The notes under the pieces: model-generated | What the model was told of the DNA's origin: nothing | Databases searched by the model: none | Seen by the model: only the letters and a program-made list of their open reading frames with translations | Shown: positions 11,248-24,500 of the stretch, piece after piece | Numbering within the stretch: position 1 is the first letter of the stretch | Layout of the letters: every line of letters starts with the position of its first letter | Assembly: GCF_901000735.1 (NCBI RefSeq) | Contig: NC_081546.1 | Span: 10,816,152 to 10,880,151 of the forward strand | Source of the DNA: Corylus avellana | Taxonomy: Eukaryota > Streptophyta > Magnoliopsida > Fagales > Betulaceae | Direction of reading: 5' to 3' | Length of the DNA: 64,000 nt | Made by a program: the position numbers and the translations under genes

Positions 11248-11509
11248 CTGCGGCTGCTGCTCCAACAACATCACGTTTGGAGTCCCTGGTGTTAAGCTTC
11301 AGCCTAGTTTTGTAGTAAGTATGAGAAGCATAGAAGTCAGAAAGAGCCATATTTATGCAACTCCACCCCATCTTCCCATTCCATGTATCCATGTCAAGAA
11401 CCACACCCACATCAACTGGGGCTGTCGTGTTTTGTGCATTGCCCAAAAACATGCTTGCAGAAACAATAATGAAGATGAAAAGAGAAAAACCAAATCTGGT
11501 ACTATTCAT
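11248..11509 (-). CDS. GLR2: GLR copy A exon 1: signal peptide and start of amino-terminal domain
   Basis: 262 bp from ATG (11507-11509) to the donor G|GTTCTC at 11247. It encodes 87 residues: a hydrophobic signal peptide (FSLFIFIIVSASMF, predicted cleavage near GNAQ-N), then NTTAPVDVGVVLDMDTW and LNTRDSKRDVVGAAAA. This matches the start of clade-2 plant GLRs, which begin with a secreted periplasmic-binding-like fold. The phase (one extra base) joins correctly to exon 2 at 7126, giving AAAA-A-LYL. It is placed with copy A because it lies 5-prime to copy A exon 2 on the same strand; it cannot serve copy B. The exon itself is undamaged. Confidence 0.9.
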
Positions 11510-11560
11510 TATGTTTGAATATCTTGGAAGCTTGAATGGGCTTAACGCACAACTACTCCT

Positions 11561-11567
11561 ATTTATA
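11561..11567 (-). promoter_or_regulatory. TATA box of GLR copy A
   Basis: TATAAAT on the minus strand, 52 bp upstream of the start codon. This fits a short 5-prime leader of roughly 20-30 nt. Confidence 0.65.
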
Positions 11568-11599
11568 GGACATATATGGTACGATGAAGAGAGGATAGG

Positions 11600-12535
11600 G
11601 GAATTTCTTCGAGATAGCTAGGACTTGGAAAGGATGAACTGTAATGAAAGCAAGCAAATAAAAAAAATTTTAAAAAAAGAAAACAACTAAACCAGTGCCA
11701 TTTTCAACACTAGAAGAAGATTGGTACAATGAGAATGGTTGTAGAGAAACTTTATGCGATTACCAAGAATATCAGAGTGCAATAAACAACAATATATGCT
11801 AGTTGACACGCTCTCTTTGATAACGACATGGGCTCTGGTGTCGTAGGTTGATTCTGACATCATGAGTTTGGGGTTCACAAATTTGTGCAAAATAGAAGAA
11901 ATAATCAAAATGGCGTCAGAAGATACAATTCTAAGAATTTCAGTTGATACAAATGGTTTTATAAATAATTAATAGAGGCAGCTTCCTGCTGCCCCTCTCG
12001 CAACATTAATTTAGACACGTTAATCAAAGATATGTTATAAAATAAAAGATATGTTATAAAATCATCTTTTAATTATTATTATTTTTTTTTTTTTTGTAAA
12101 TTTAAGGAATCAAATATTAAATTTATAAACCCATGCGAGTCTCATACAAATTCAATAATGAATTCATCAATTTGCTATATAGAGATAATTTAAATATGGT
12201 TAAAAGAATGAATTTTATCATTTATCTTAAATGAATATCTTAAATGAATGACTCACATTAGTCCTCCCTATGGGAAACGGATGGCATAAAAGTGTCCCAA
12301 TTTTAAAAGTTGATGGGATAAAAGTTTCCCAATTTTAAAAGTTGTGGACAATTTTGTCCCAATTTTTATAACTTTTTACCTAAATGGCTCAATTCCATTT
12401 CATTTGAAATATTTTATGGAATCCATTTCCCTCCCTAGGGAAGCTTTAGCTGGACTATTGGTCCCCAAGCTAGCAGGCTTTTTTGGCTTATCTCACTTCA
12501 TTTTGGAAGGTATTCCTTTATTGTTGCCCATGCCC
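11600..12535. other. Upstream flank of GLR copy A, no gene recognised
   Basis: AT-rich sequence with homopolymer runs. I see no coding exon, RNA gene or complete element here. Confidence 0.5.
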
Positions 12536-13359
12536 CACTACAAACAAGCAAGCAAACAAACAAACAAACAAACAAAAAGGTTTTTAGTGACTATGGTTTA
12601 GTGACGGGTCAATGGCCAAACACGTCACCAATTGGATGGTGACGTGTCATTAGTGACGTGGGTCGTGGGTCACTAATCCACCGGTCAAGAATTAGATTTG
12701 GTGACATGTCAAGTTGGCACACCTCACCAATTGGTGTCGTCTGGAATTGCACATGTCACTCTCCAAAGGGTGACGTGTGCAAGTTTGGCACGTCACTAAC
12801 TTTGGTGACGTGCCATTGTTGACACGCACCAACTTTGATGATGTGTCAGCTTACCACGTCACTAACTTTGGTGACGTGTGTAATATTGGCATGTGACTAG
12901 TCTGGTGACATGCCAGTGTGGCACCTCACCAATTTATATTCATTTCAATTCTTTTGTTTTATTTTTTTCTTTTTCAAAATTTTTTTAATAAGATATGCTA
13001 AAATCTAATAAAACCCTCACATTTTGCCCATCAAAATCCTAGGTACATGGCAAAGTGTCATTCGCCATAAACTTCGGCAATGTGCCCTTTTACATCAACT
13101 TGGGCCATTGCACTTTGCCACCTAAGATTTTGATGGGCAAAATATGAAAGTTTTATTAGAATCTAGCATTTCTCTTTTTTAATTGTTTTTAAATTGGTGA
13201 CGTGTTATTATCTAACACGTCACTAATTAGTGAAGTCTGAACTTCAACACATCACTAAAAGAATAGTGACTTGTGAGAAATGGACACATCACCAACTAGT
13301 GACGTGAAAAAAAAAAAAAAAAAAAAAAAAAAGTTATTATAGACATGTCACTAAATCTC

Positions 13360-13391
<32 letters not shown>

Positions 13392-13396
13392 TAGTG
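12536..13396. mobile_element. Non-autonomous CACTA element, 861 bp
   Basis: Ends CACTACAAA (12536) and TTTGTAGTG (to 13396), flanked by 3-bp duplications CCC (12533-12535 and 13397-13399). The subterminal array uses a GTGACGTGTC and CACGTCAC theme (12595-12940 and 13195-13345), different from but related to the arrays at 7-2559 and 50213-50562. No transposase. A separate foldback hairpin is inserted in its middle. Confidence 0.85.
12995..13169. repeat. Foldback hairpin inside the CACTA element
   Basis: A 175-bp inverted repeat. The left arm (12995-13057) and right arm (13111-13169) pair over about 59 positions with few mismatches, around a loop of about 53 nt. It starts ATGCTA and ends TAGCAT. 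This could be a nested foldback MITE or a small-RNA-producing hairpin; the sequence alone does not decide. Confidence 0.85.
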
Positions 13397-13459
13397 CCCT
13401 CCAATTGCCTAATATTGGCGAATCTCTTCGACTATCTTAAAAGTCTTTCTCCTTTTGAG

Positions 13460-14164
13460 TAGCGGTGTAAATCCAGCCGCTTATAACCGGCCACAAACCG
13501 GTTACCAGCTAACAATCGGTAATTGGCTAACTAGCCAACCCCTTTTAAAAGTGGTTGGAAATAACTGGTAACCGGCCAACCACTTTTAAAAGCGGTTGGA
13601 AACAAGAGGGTATTTTTGTCTAAAGCAAATATTTTGGACAAAAATGTCCTCTTGTTTTAACTAAATGGATCCCCTCTATTTCATTTGAAATGGAAATGAT
13701 CCTTCTCCCCGTAACTGGCTCTACCAATCCGGTTACCGGTTTTTACAATTATATACACTCGGTTATAACCGGTAACCGGGTGTATATAAACTAATATATT
13801 TATTTCTTTAGATTGTAAAATGACTTGGTTTACTTTAGGTCTTTTTTTTTTTTTTTTTTTTTTTTTTTGTGAACAACCTAGCTTATTAGGCCAAAAAAGT
13901 TTTAATCGTTTTTTAAAAAATGGCTAAATTAAGTCCAAAAAGTAGGTCAAATACCCAAAATAAGCCCAAAATACCCAATTTTTTAAAGATTTGGTTATCA
14001 ATTCAAATAACTAACTACCAACCGATAACCGGTGATTATTACATAAACAGATAATCGATAGCCAGTTATTGGTTTCGGTTTTTAAAATTGACCAATCGGC
14101 TACCCTAGTTTTGGTTAACTATTTTAGCCAATAACCATTAACCGGAACCAAGTTTGCACCCTTA
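13460..14164. mobile_element. Degenerate hAT-like MITE rich in CCGGTTA motifs
   Basis: The ends TAGCGGTGTAAATC and the inverse of TAAGGGTGCAAACT are imperfect inverted repeats. Flanks CTTTTGAG and CTCTTAAA agree at only five of eight positions. The interior is full of ACCGGTTA and TAACCGG motifs, like the better-preserved elements at 26452 and 55955. Confidence 0.5.
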
Positions 14165-14588
14165 CTCTTAAAAAAATTCAAAATGTAAACTTATTAACCC
14201 GCTTGTGGTAGAGTTAGCGAAGGTGAATGTCTGACAAGTTACATGCATGATGCATGACAATCGGGTGTATATTTGTTTAGTGTTATATATTTTTTATTCT
14301 TTAAAAAACAATAAATAGTGAGTATCCAGGAAAGTACCCAAATAGCGGTAGCATGGAACTTTTGATAACGTAGGTGACCTGTTAACGCAACCTAATTAAT
14401 TCTAATCCTTCCTCGTATCAAGGACGAACCTAACACAATCCAAAAAGATATGCCATTTGTCTGCACCTTAATTCGTTTACCTTGACCAAATCAAACTACT
14501 TAAAAGTCGTTAATTATGACAACTACCTTGTTGGGGAATTAACCATCAAATTACTTCTACTGTACGTAATACACTCACACCATAATAC
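14165..14588. other. No gene recognised
   Basis: AT-rich unique-looking sequence with no coding or repeat signal that I can support. Confidence 0.4.
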
Positions 14589-15416
14589 TGTTGGTGAATT
14601 AAGTTGCAACTGGGGACGAAGTAACTAAATACCAAGTCAAGAAAAAAAAAAAAAAAAAAAAGGTGAAACTCATCCATCCTCACATTTAAAATTTTCACTA
14701 AAGTGAGTAAGTGACTTGCATCAAAATCAGTGTCTTTTTTTATTTGACAAACTTACTTACATTAAAATTGATAATGTTGTTTGTACAGTTTTCGGTACTT
14801 TAGATTGAACTTGGAAGAACAAACAAACAACACGAAGAGAAAATGCCGTTCAAGTTAGTTCTTCTAAGAGAAGTGTGTGTATTCTCTAAATATTTCAGTC
14901 TAGTATTATACTAGGTGCTTGACCTATTTATAGGATGATTGGTCTTGATCTCCCATGTGTACTCGATCTTCTATCTTGTTATGCAGTTCAAGTCTTAGAG
15001 CTTAATTTGGATTGGGATTCGTAGTTGTATACGGACTCTAACTCTTTCCCTGTCATATCAGAATTTGATGAGAGAGATACCTGGATTGTGCGGGAGTCAA
15101 CCATTGTAAATTAGGGGTTGGCTCTTGTAATAGGGCTTTGACAGGGAGTAAGGGGACGCCAGGGCAATTCTGAGCGTCGGGATGGAATTCGGTATCCTTA
15201 GGAGATACCAATCTCGAGAATGAGTGATCAACTGGGAAAGTCTTCTAAAAAAAAAAAAAAACCGGGAAAGTCTTCATTTCCCGACTTCTAGAAAGTTTAT
15301 TGGGCCTTTTGAAGCCCAATAGAAACGGCAAGGGTCTTCCTTTCTAGCCCACAATTTCGTCATTGTTTCAATGGCCCACAGTCATTTGGGTCAACCCAGC
15401 GATATAATTACCAACA
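14589..15416 (-). repeat. Probable solo LTR, minus orientation
   Basis: 828 bp bounded by TGTTGGTGAATTA and the inverse of TGTTGGTAATTA, typical TG and CA LTR ends. On the minus strand it holds a TATAAATAGG box (near 14925-14935). Flanking 5-mers AATAC and AATGT match only partly, and there is no primer site or polypurine tract beside it. Confidence 0.45.
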
Positions 15417-15429
15417 AATGTTATTTTTT

Positions 15430-15690
15430 TTTTGGTTAAATTATCACTTATCTTGAAAACTTAAGCTAACAGGAAGAGATAAATTTAATCATTTAATTAA
15501 TATTTTAATACTTTTCTTCACATGTGGGCCTAAACTCTTTTTTAATAGATGAGATCCAACACGTGAAATATTTAATTTAAATAAGGTAACTTGATAAAGT
15601 CAAACATTTGATTCTGATACTATGTTAAATTACTAGTTGTTCCCCAGAGGTAAATTTAATCAATAATCAATATTTTAACATTTTCTTCTC
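15430..15690. repeat. Diverged copy of the about 210-bp repeat
   Basis: Contains AAACTTAAGCTAAC, AATTTAATCATTTAATTAATATT and GAGATCCAACACGTGAAATA in the order seen in the units at 10440-11165. Confidence 0.65.
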
Positions 15691-15699
15691 CTGTCCAAC

Positions 15700-17330
15700 T
15701 CTCGTCCAACTTCATCTATATTTTTTTCAACTTTTTTATTAAATTTGTAAAACTCACTTCAGGTCTTAAACATCTAATGGTAAATTTAAAAAAGAATTTG
15801 GATAAAAATGAACAAGACTTTAAAAAAATAACAAGTCTCAACAAAATTTGAATGGTCATCTGATCATGTGAAGTCTAATGATTTTTTTTTTTTTTTTTTT
15901 TTTTTGGATATTGGGGATCATTATCAATGCTCGATGGTGACAGTCCTGAAATATCTTCAATAGGCAAGCAACCTAAGAAAAAATAAAAATACTTTCGCCA
16001 GTGTTATATAGAAGAGAAGACTGAGTTGAAAGGTTCAAAAGCCTAAGCATTCTGGGGGCGGTGGGAAATATCTTAATACTCCAAAATCAGCTGCTGAGAT
16101 TGCATTATGCAAGATTTCAAATATCGATCTTTACCCCGTAAAATTAGAGTAACGGTGCAATAAAGACAACCTTATTTACTATTATGGAAAATTTTGTATA
16201 CAATGACCATATGTGCTTCACTAACATAGAATCGAGATGATCATCAAGAATTTCTTAAGACTAAGTCTATTGTTGCTCTTACTGCAGCAGGTTTTGAATT
16301 TGTTTTTTTCTTAGGTTTTGTTTAAGAATAACGAAATGATTTCGGGCAGGATTTTTATGTTCTTCTGGTTCTTCTCTGGGAGCAAACTGTTGATTGATGA
16401 CAGAAGAGTTATCAAGTTTATAGAAAAATTGTCACTTATGAGAAAGACAATGATCAGAGACATGATTTGTCAGTTTATGCTGCAAATCTATATACCGATT
16501 GTGATGGTGATATTTCTAAGGTATTGTTTTACAATAATCCTAGAGGCTATTGGGAATATATGTCATAGATAGTGTTGAGGTCAGAGAGTTTTGAACTTGT
16601 ATCTTTGGCATTGTATGATACAGCATTTTGCTCCAAATTGATTTTATATCAATTAAGATAACCGTTTGTTAAAAAAAAAAAAAAACACTCATTATTAAAA
16701 ATTATGTAAAATAAACGATCATAAGTGAGTGACCGATTCTCACATGACAACAGCTATCAACGGTCATGTGAAAATTTCCCCACATTTTCCCCATGCATGG
16801 TTTAAGAAGTCAAAGCGTCTAACCGATTCTCACATGACAACAGCTATCAACAGTCATGTGAAAATTTCCCCACACTTTCCCCATGCATGGTTTGAGATGT
16901 CAAAGCATCTTTTAGACTTTAGAATGTTCTTATTATTTAATTATTAATATTGTTATTTACTATAATATTATGTTTTATGCATGAAAATAGGAAGACTAAT
17001 TCTATATATACATAAGCAAAGTCTCTCTCTACTCCCTAGGACCAAGGAAAACGGCCGCATTGGTGGTTACTTCAATAGAATTAATTTTAATGTGTTTCTC
17101 TTATATTTATGAAAATCATAAAATGTGTAAAAAGAAAAAATTTTAACCAAACTTTCACAAAACAGCATTGGTGTCCAAGGTTTTCACAAAAATGAGAGAG
17201 GGTTTTTATCAAAAGACAGGCGAATTGAATTGGTAGGGAAAAGAATTCTCTCTATTTTAAATACTCCCCATTTCTTCCATTTAGTGCATTTTGAAGGGTA
17301 GTGTATTTGATGCACTACCATTATTAAAAC
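15700..17330. other. Intergenic, one tandem repeat, no gene recognised
   Basis: Apart from the 90-bp tandem repeat there is only AT-rich sequence. A tract ending in poly(A) at 16670-16685 resembles the tail of a LINE or other retrotransposed sequence, but nothing diagnostic precedes it. Confidence 0.4.
16733..16912. repeat. 90-bp tandem duplication
   Basis: Two units (16733-16822 and 16823-16912) starting CCGATTCTCACATGACA. Each contains an ACATGAC/GTCATGT inverted pair. The period is a multiple of three, so an open frame runs through both, but nothing else suggests coding. Confidence 0.9.
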
Positions 17331-18119
17331 TGAAAAACTCTTAACAGATAAGTATCACAATTTATGCGGGATTAACAGATATTTAAATATATGCATACAA
17401 TCACCAAAATATGAAAAATCACACACAAGGATTTTAGTGACGAAGAGAAAACCTTCTAGAAAACAATCTAAAAGTAAAACATCTTCAAGGCAGTCCAACC
17501 CAGGAAATCACTATCAAAAGATATTTAGAGATTACAATCATTAGGAACACTTACAAACCGATGCAAGACCTTGACTCTGTAAGATCGACAAGCCTCCAAC
17601 TCGTCTCTTCGCTCACAATCTTTTTCAATGTGATTCTCTTTTACTAGACCCTTCCGATAGACTTCAATTAAGCACAATCAATCTAACACAAAATCCTCTA
17701 CGAGGAATAATAAGGCTCACAACAATTGATCACTCAAGCACAGCCTCTCACGAACTCTAGGGTTCTAAAATTCGTGCCTATCTCTTCTATAAAGATATAT
17801 TTATAACATCTACAAAACCCTAGACTTGGTCACACATAAAAACAGACGTTTTGGGCATAATTTCTACGGGCTGTCCGGATAGGGTTAGTGCCTGTCCGGA
17901 CAACAAGCTTTGAAGACGCATTTCGGTACTTTCGGGAAATGCTGTCCGGACAGGGTGAGAAGCTGTCCGGACAGGGACTACAAAGGGAAAAAAAATAGCA
18001 TTATGGAAATGTTGTCCGGACAGAGAGAGAACCTGTCCAAACAGCCTAGGCAGGGGCTCGAACTTGATGCTTTCAGACTTCCTTTTATCACCGAATTCGC
18101 CAAACAACAAGAACTAACA
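17331..18119 (-). repeat. Copia 3-prime LTR with TGTCCGGACA palindromes
   Basis: Homologous to the split LTR at 38448-41871. It begins (plus strand) TGAAAAACTCTTAAC and ends near CTAACA, after which the minus-strand polypurine-like tract GGAGAGTTTG is found. The interval 17868-18045 holds several copies of CTGTCCGGACAG and near variants, a perfect 12-bp palindrome. Confidence 0.75.
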
Positions 18120-18570
18120 AACTCTCCATTTGGCAATTCAGTGACAAAAACAATATGCCGAGCCATCCCATCATCTCCCCATATTTACTCCCATTTTTTT
18201 CTCATAGAATGACAAAAGGTCTACATGGTTCCTGAAACACTCACAAGAAAACATCAAGGCATATGTGGAATAGGAATAAACGAAAATGCATGAAGTATGC
18301 GGCAAGATCATGAAGACACACAACCAAAAACTCCACCTCAATGTATGACTCATTTATCAACAAGAACCTGGAAAAGAACACACATGTTTCTCCCCCTCAA
18401 AATGTCAAATGAACACACATAATACACACATCAACGACTCATGTATTTCACAATGAATATCTCAAACATGCTCCAAATATGCAAAATATACATGAGACTA
18501 GAAACTCATATTGCTTAACCCAAGCAAAGATAAATGTTCCATTCAACCCATGCTTGTGTGGTGTGTGTGT

Positions 18571-19859
18571 TGTTGTGCAAATTTATTTAACTCGCAAGTG
18601 CATGAATCGTTTATAGTTTAATGGATTGCAAGTGCGAGGTCGAACCCACAAGGAATTGTGTTTTTGAAAAGCAAATTTAAATCTAAACTAATTTTACCCT
18701 GACCTAGTTCTAAAAAGAGTTTGATTTTGAGGTTTTTGAAATTGAAAAGAAAACATAAACTAAATTAAATAAACTAAATCTAGAGATAAAGGTACTAAGG
18801 TTTGGGAATTCACACTCACCGAATCATAACAACATACTTTCACGTTTATTAATATTAATCCAAAGTTCTCTCAATTAAAATCACATGTAAGCTTTACTAT
18901 GCTTCAAAAGATTAATCAAAACCATCTCATATATCCATTCATTGCACAAATCACCAAAGGAATCCAAATTTAATTGAAACACCAAATGTATCCGAAGAAC
19001 AAATCACAAGGGCTATCCAATTTTTATGCAAATAAAACCAAGCAATCAATTATGTGAAGTTATCTTAAATAATCAAGTGAATCCTTGAATCACAACAAGA
19101 TATTCAAGAATTATTTCACACATTGAAAAGAAGAAACACAATTGAAATTACGCTCAATAAAATCGGAATAATAAAAACTTACATAAAAGTAACGTTATTC
19201 TTCATTGGTGAGGCTGCATCCCCAACTTTAGTTGGGAATTTAGCTCTACATAAAAATAAAATTTAAACCTAAACATAAACCTAAAGAAAACATAAACTAA
19301 AGAGAAAAGCCGTAGAATTTTGCTCTCTAAACTTGTCTATATTTTCTTGAATGCAAAGAGGTCTATTTATAAGCTTAGGAAAGTCTGAAATCGGAATAGG
19401 ATTCGTCCAGATTTGTATCCTTTTATTTTGGGACGATTTTGGCATATTAAATGTCCGAATTAGGAAAGTTATATTTCACAATGAATTTTATAATTTTGAG
19501 TTAGCTTTCCAATGCCGCTAGAATCATCTCAATTAGATATTTGAACAGAAAGTTATGGTCAAAATACAGAGACGTGTTCAGAATCTGAATTTGAATCCAA
19601 TCGGATTTTGACTCAAATTAGAAAAATTTCGATTTAATCATTTCATTGACTGGGTTAAACTTAACCACATCATCTAGGTCTTCTCAAATGTGTTTTCTTT
19701 CAAATTTTGCATTTTTCCCTTTAAAGATGCAGTTTCTCTTCAACAACCTACAAAACGCTAAAAACACAAAATTAAAACAAAACATTAGATAACGACACAA
19801 CTAAAGGATTAACTAATGTAAATAAAGGGGTTCAAATATGCAATATTTGGCACTTATCA
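18571..19859 (-). repeat. 3-prime LTR of retrotransposon I
   Basis: 1289 bp. On the plus strand it starts TGTTGTGCAAAT and ends TTGGCACTTATCA. It is followed on the right by the minus-strand purine/GT-rich tract GTTTGTGGGTGT that primes plus-strand synthesis. Confidence 0.85.
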
Positions 19860-21545
19860 AACACCCACAAACTTACATTTTGCTAGTCCCTTAGCAAAAC
19901 AAAACCAAAAATAAAATGAAAGCAAGAAACATAAATCCTCTTTCGTGGGAGAGACGATTGCATTTAGCATGTGCAACAAGCCTTTTAAACTCCTAGGCAT
20001 CCCTAGTGGACGATTGAAGTCTCGTGAGGGCTTAACAGGAATGATACCCACAAACATTGTAGCACTATGTTGTTAACAAGAAAGAAGTTTCAAACAAACC
20101 ATGGTTCTTATTCTTGAGCAAGCTTAAAAAGACAAACACCATCATTTCAATCAAAAAGAAATCCAGACTCAACTCACTCATAAATGGACAATTGAGACCT
20201 CATACGTTCTGAAAAGTGCAAAGTGTAATTAGCATACAATAGTAAAGCTTTCAATTTAAACTCAAAATAAGTTTCACAAAATTTGTAATAATCCCTAACA
20301 GATGAAACAACCAAGACAAGATATGCTTTTTTTTTTCTTCTATAATCACAGGCTATGCAATGTCTAACTCCCTTAAGCTTTCTAATTGACCCATGTAGCG
20401 AGTGTTAGGCCAATGACTCCCAAACCAAATGATTTTAAAGCACTAGATGTAGAACATCCCTAAGAGCTTATTAACTCAAGTCAAAAAGGCTACGAAGCCA
20501 AACTAGTCATACCATCAATCAACTTAAACTTTACACCTTTTGACGTGAACACTCAATGCTTAATGAGGTAAGATGTTCTGTTACTCAGTGAAAAACTCAA
20601 AATGATGATTTATTTTTATCCCTTTTTTTTTTTTTTTTTATTCTTGCAAGCCAAGGTTATTCATCAATAGGTCATCCAACAAATCTTAAAAGGAACAAGC
20701 TTAAGCTCAAATATCATACCTCAAAGAAAACATGCTAATATGCTCATAAAATTTATTTCAAAACAAGTGAAATCTCTTTTACCCAAAAATAAGTCAAAGG
20801 ACTTAGACTCCTAATGACATGATGATGTGTTCAACCCTTTAAACAAGCCAATGAAATGCAAACCACAGTTACAGTTTAACTCAAACTCAACAACATAGCA
20901 CAATTTGTTTTTAATATTTTTTTTAGCACAAAAAAGACAAATAAAAATAAACAAATAAGAACAAAAAACAAACAGACAAAGTATTTTTCCAAACCCCCAA
21001 AATTGAATTACACATTGTCCTCAATGTGTAGTATAGAAATACATTACCAGAAGTAAGGAAACATCAAGGTGTGAAAAAAATCTAGGGCGTCCCTCAAACT
21101 AGAACACAAAAACACCTATCATCAAAACTAACAACAACATTTTTTTTCATGGAAACAAACATCATAAGATTAATTGCTGTTAGATACAAAAACAAATAAA
21201 TAAATAAAAAATGAAATGAAAAAGGCAAGAAAGAATTTGTGGAGTGAAGTGCAAAAAATAAACTGGAGAAAAAAACTTTACAGCGCTTCCCCCGATCATG
21301 CGGATGTCCAACCAATCCCTTCCACCTCTTCTTCTTCAAAACTTCATACCCCTCTGGAAGGATGTTTCACCATCTTATGTAGAATTGCTTGCTTCGAAGG
21401 ATCTTCTTAGGAAAATGGTTCCTAGATTTGTGTAGTTGTGTGCAAAAATTTTTGAGTATATTGACATAAGATGGCTCTTTGAGACATTCAGGCGATGAAC
21501 CTTTGGGGTCTAGATGTGTCTCAAGAGGGACAGTGATGCAGGCAT

Positions 21546-24500
21546 TAGGGCTGTCAAAACGGGTCCGCGGGTCAACCCGTTTACGACACGACCCATGAGA
21601 CCCGTTTACCCGTTTAATTTAAAAAATGATTTTTTTTTAATAAAATAATAATATTTTTAGCAATTATCTCTTAAAATTAAACTCCTAGCAGGCTAGCCAC
21701 ACCAAATCACTTAATAGTTATAAGTTAATATGCTTAATTGTCTAATCAAATAACAAAAAAAAAAAACTACATCATTACAAATTTACAAATACAAAATGGG
21801 TTCTCATTCTTGCCACTTGTTGTCCACTCTTGAATAGTTGAATGATCCACAAATATGCTCATTTTAACATGCTCCAGATGAACTTGGAATCTCACAGGAA
21901 CTGATACTATCCAATGTCAGAACATCCTCTTCTTCGTTATCCACCGTCATTAAAGCTTGTTCTATATCAAAAGATAAGATAAATTAATGTCATTAGACAT
22001 TAAAGTAAGATAAAAAAAAATACAAGTAAATGAAAAAAATTAAATATGCAAATAACTAATATTACCTTGCTCTCCATAAAACCAATCTCTAGTACAAATT
22101 AATGCCCCAACAATATCAGGTTTAAGTGAACTCCTATACTGATCAATCACACGTCCACCAACACTAAAAGTGGATTCTGAAGCAACAATCGAAATAGAAA
22201 TACTCAAAATATCACGAGCCATGGTAGCTACTTCAGGATAACGAAATTTATTTCCTTTCCAAATTGAAAGGATATCAAATGTCGCATTCTTTTCCACATA
22301 CTTGGGCTCATCCAAATAAAATTCTAATTGAGTCTTGTTTGCATTAGAATCGACTCCATCAAATGCTAGAAATTCCTACATGAACAGAGAGAATATAAAC
22401 ATAAAATTAGTAAGTGGTTATGAGTATATTTATATAATATACTAAGTAAGTTACTAACGAGCTAAGAAACTTACGATATTATTCACCTTTTCCCAATCTG
22501 GGTCTTCTTGTGGCCGAACGACTGTGGAGCTTGAAGTTGTAGGAGTACTATACTCCATAAAAAGTTTGATTAACTTGTTAAAAACATTATTATACTCTTC
22601 AGAATCAGCTCCATAAATCTTCGTATAGTAGTACTTTACAAGGCGAAGCTTGTAACGAGGATCCAAGACAACTGCAATGGCCAACGCTACATTAAATTCT
22701 GACCAATATTTCTCAAATTTGGTGAGCATTTGATTTGTCATTAATCTCTTATACCCATCTTCGCCCAATTCTTGCCTCAAGTTCACATAAATCAATGCAA
22801 CTACAGGAAAGTATAAATTGGCTATGAGATATTTGGTACTAGAAAAAGCACATGTAGCACGATAAAAGCAGCCCAAAAAAGTACTGATATCAATCATCCT
22901 TTCCCACTCAAGTGAACTAGGACAAAATTTATAATTTTTATCAGTCATCTCCAAATAAGCAAAAGCACGCCTATAGTGAATAGCACTCTCAAGCATAAGA
23001 TATGTCGAATTCCATCGGTTTGGCACATCTTGTCTTAACCCCTTGTTACTGTCCAATGACATTTGATTGACAGCATGAAGAAAACTTTGTTTTCTCACTT
23101 GTGATCCTCTAAAATACTTAACACTATCTTGAATATTTTGGATAGCATCAGTGATCTCTTTCAATCCATCTTGCACAATCAAATTAAGAATATGGGCACA
23201 ACAACGCATATGAAACAACTCACCTTCACAAAGAAGGGCTTTCCTCATGTTTAATTTTTGTTTCAGTTTCTCAACACAACCATCATTTGTAGAAGCATTA
23301 TCTAATGTTATAGAGAAAACCTTTTTATCAATCCCCCACTCTTGTAGCAAACTTTCTATCTTGTTAGCCGAAGAATCACCATTATGTGGTGGGGGCATAA
23401 ATGAAAAACTTATCACCCTTTTAGATAATACCCAATTTTTGTCAATAAAATAAGCAGTGAGGCAAATATATCCATCAGTTTTCAAAGAAGTCCACAAATC
23501 AGATGTAAAACTAATCCTCCCAGGACAAACAGTTAACAAAGACTTAATCTTTTGTTTCTCCAACATATGCATCTTAACCAATTCTGCCTTAGCAGTATTT
23601 CTAGAGATTAATGGTACATTACTACGCAAGTATCTATGCATCTCTCCTACACCATCATATTCAACATATGAAAATGGCAAGTCATGCTTAATAATCGTAG
23701 CAACCAACAATTCTCTATATCTTTTAGGATCAAATTTTGAGGTACTTACTGACAGAGTTCCTTGATCTCTAGATAGGAGCAATTGCTGAATATCATGATC
23801 ATTTTTCCCCCCACAAACCTTCATATGCTTCTGCAGATTTCCAGTTTCATGTGAACAGTTAGCTATATATTTATGATCACAAAACTTGCATTTTGCCCAT
23901 ATCCTTGAGTCATTTGGATCTTTAGAACGAACTTCATCAAAATGGCTCCAAACTACTGAGGTCTTCTTACGCTTCTTCTGGACCCTTTTGTTCGTCATCG
24001 GATTCGTATGAACAAAAGGATCTTCATCTCCTATTGTATTTATTTCAACCACATCATCATCGAATACAGCCGAATCTTCATTAATCACCTACACGCATAA
24101 TCGTTAGTAAGTTAGTTAAAGATAAGTTCAAAAGTAAGAATCAAACCAAATTTAGTAATGCTATCACAAAACTAGAATTAAGTAGGCATTAATTCTTTGT
24201 CATTCATCAAACACATTGTTTGTTGTCAAATTGTGTTTAACAATTTTATATATATATATATATATAAAAGTTGGAGGCCTCCTAGCATGTTCTAGGATGA
24301 GATTTTTTTTTTTTTTTGATAAGTATTCTAGGATGAGATATTGGAGCTTTAATCACTTAATTTATATATATAAATTGGAGGCCTCTTTGTTACAACCCCA
24401 AATCACAACGACCAAAAATATATTTTTCTACTCAATTTAAAAAGAAAACAAAAAAAAAAAAAAATCACTTCTTATATGAAATGAATGAAAATGGTTTGGC

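Larger units (their letters stand above)
5447..11509 (-). pseudogene. GLR2: GLR copy A: glutamate receptor-like channel pseudogene, exons 1-3
   Basis: This is a decayed plant ionotropic glutamate receptor homologue, paralogous to the gene at 53616-61931. The exons seen are exon 1 (11248-11509), exon 2 (5837-7126) and exon 3 (5447-5690); later exons would lie left of the window. Lesions relative to copy B: a 1-bp loss in a T run near 6965 (frameshift after PYFF); a 46-bp deletion near 6886-6890 removing part of the amino-terminal domain; a TGG to TAG nonsense change at 6209-6211; and an exon 3 deletion near 5640-5655 plus a 2-bp insertion, which scramble the segment before M1. Exon 1 and its TATA box look intact, so transcription remains possible. 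Family knowledge: GLRs are plasma-membrane or endomembrane cation channels gated by amino acids. Calling it a pseudogene is firm for the visible part. Confidence 0.9.

Noticed and set aside
16318..16572. 84-residue plus-strand frame
   Set aside because: No motif, biased AT composition, no splice or promoter context.
24088..24090. Annotated start of the hAT transposase at a GTG codon
   Set aside because: Not a credible eukaryotic start. Either the ATG at 23996-23998 or an upstream exon joined at the AG at 24089 is more likely.
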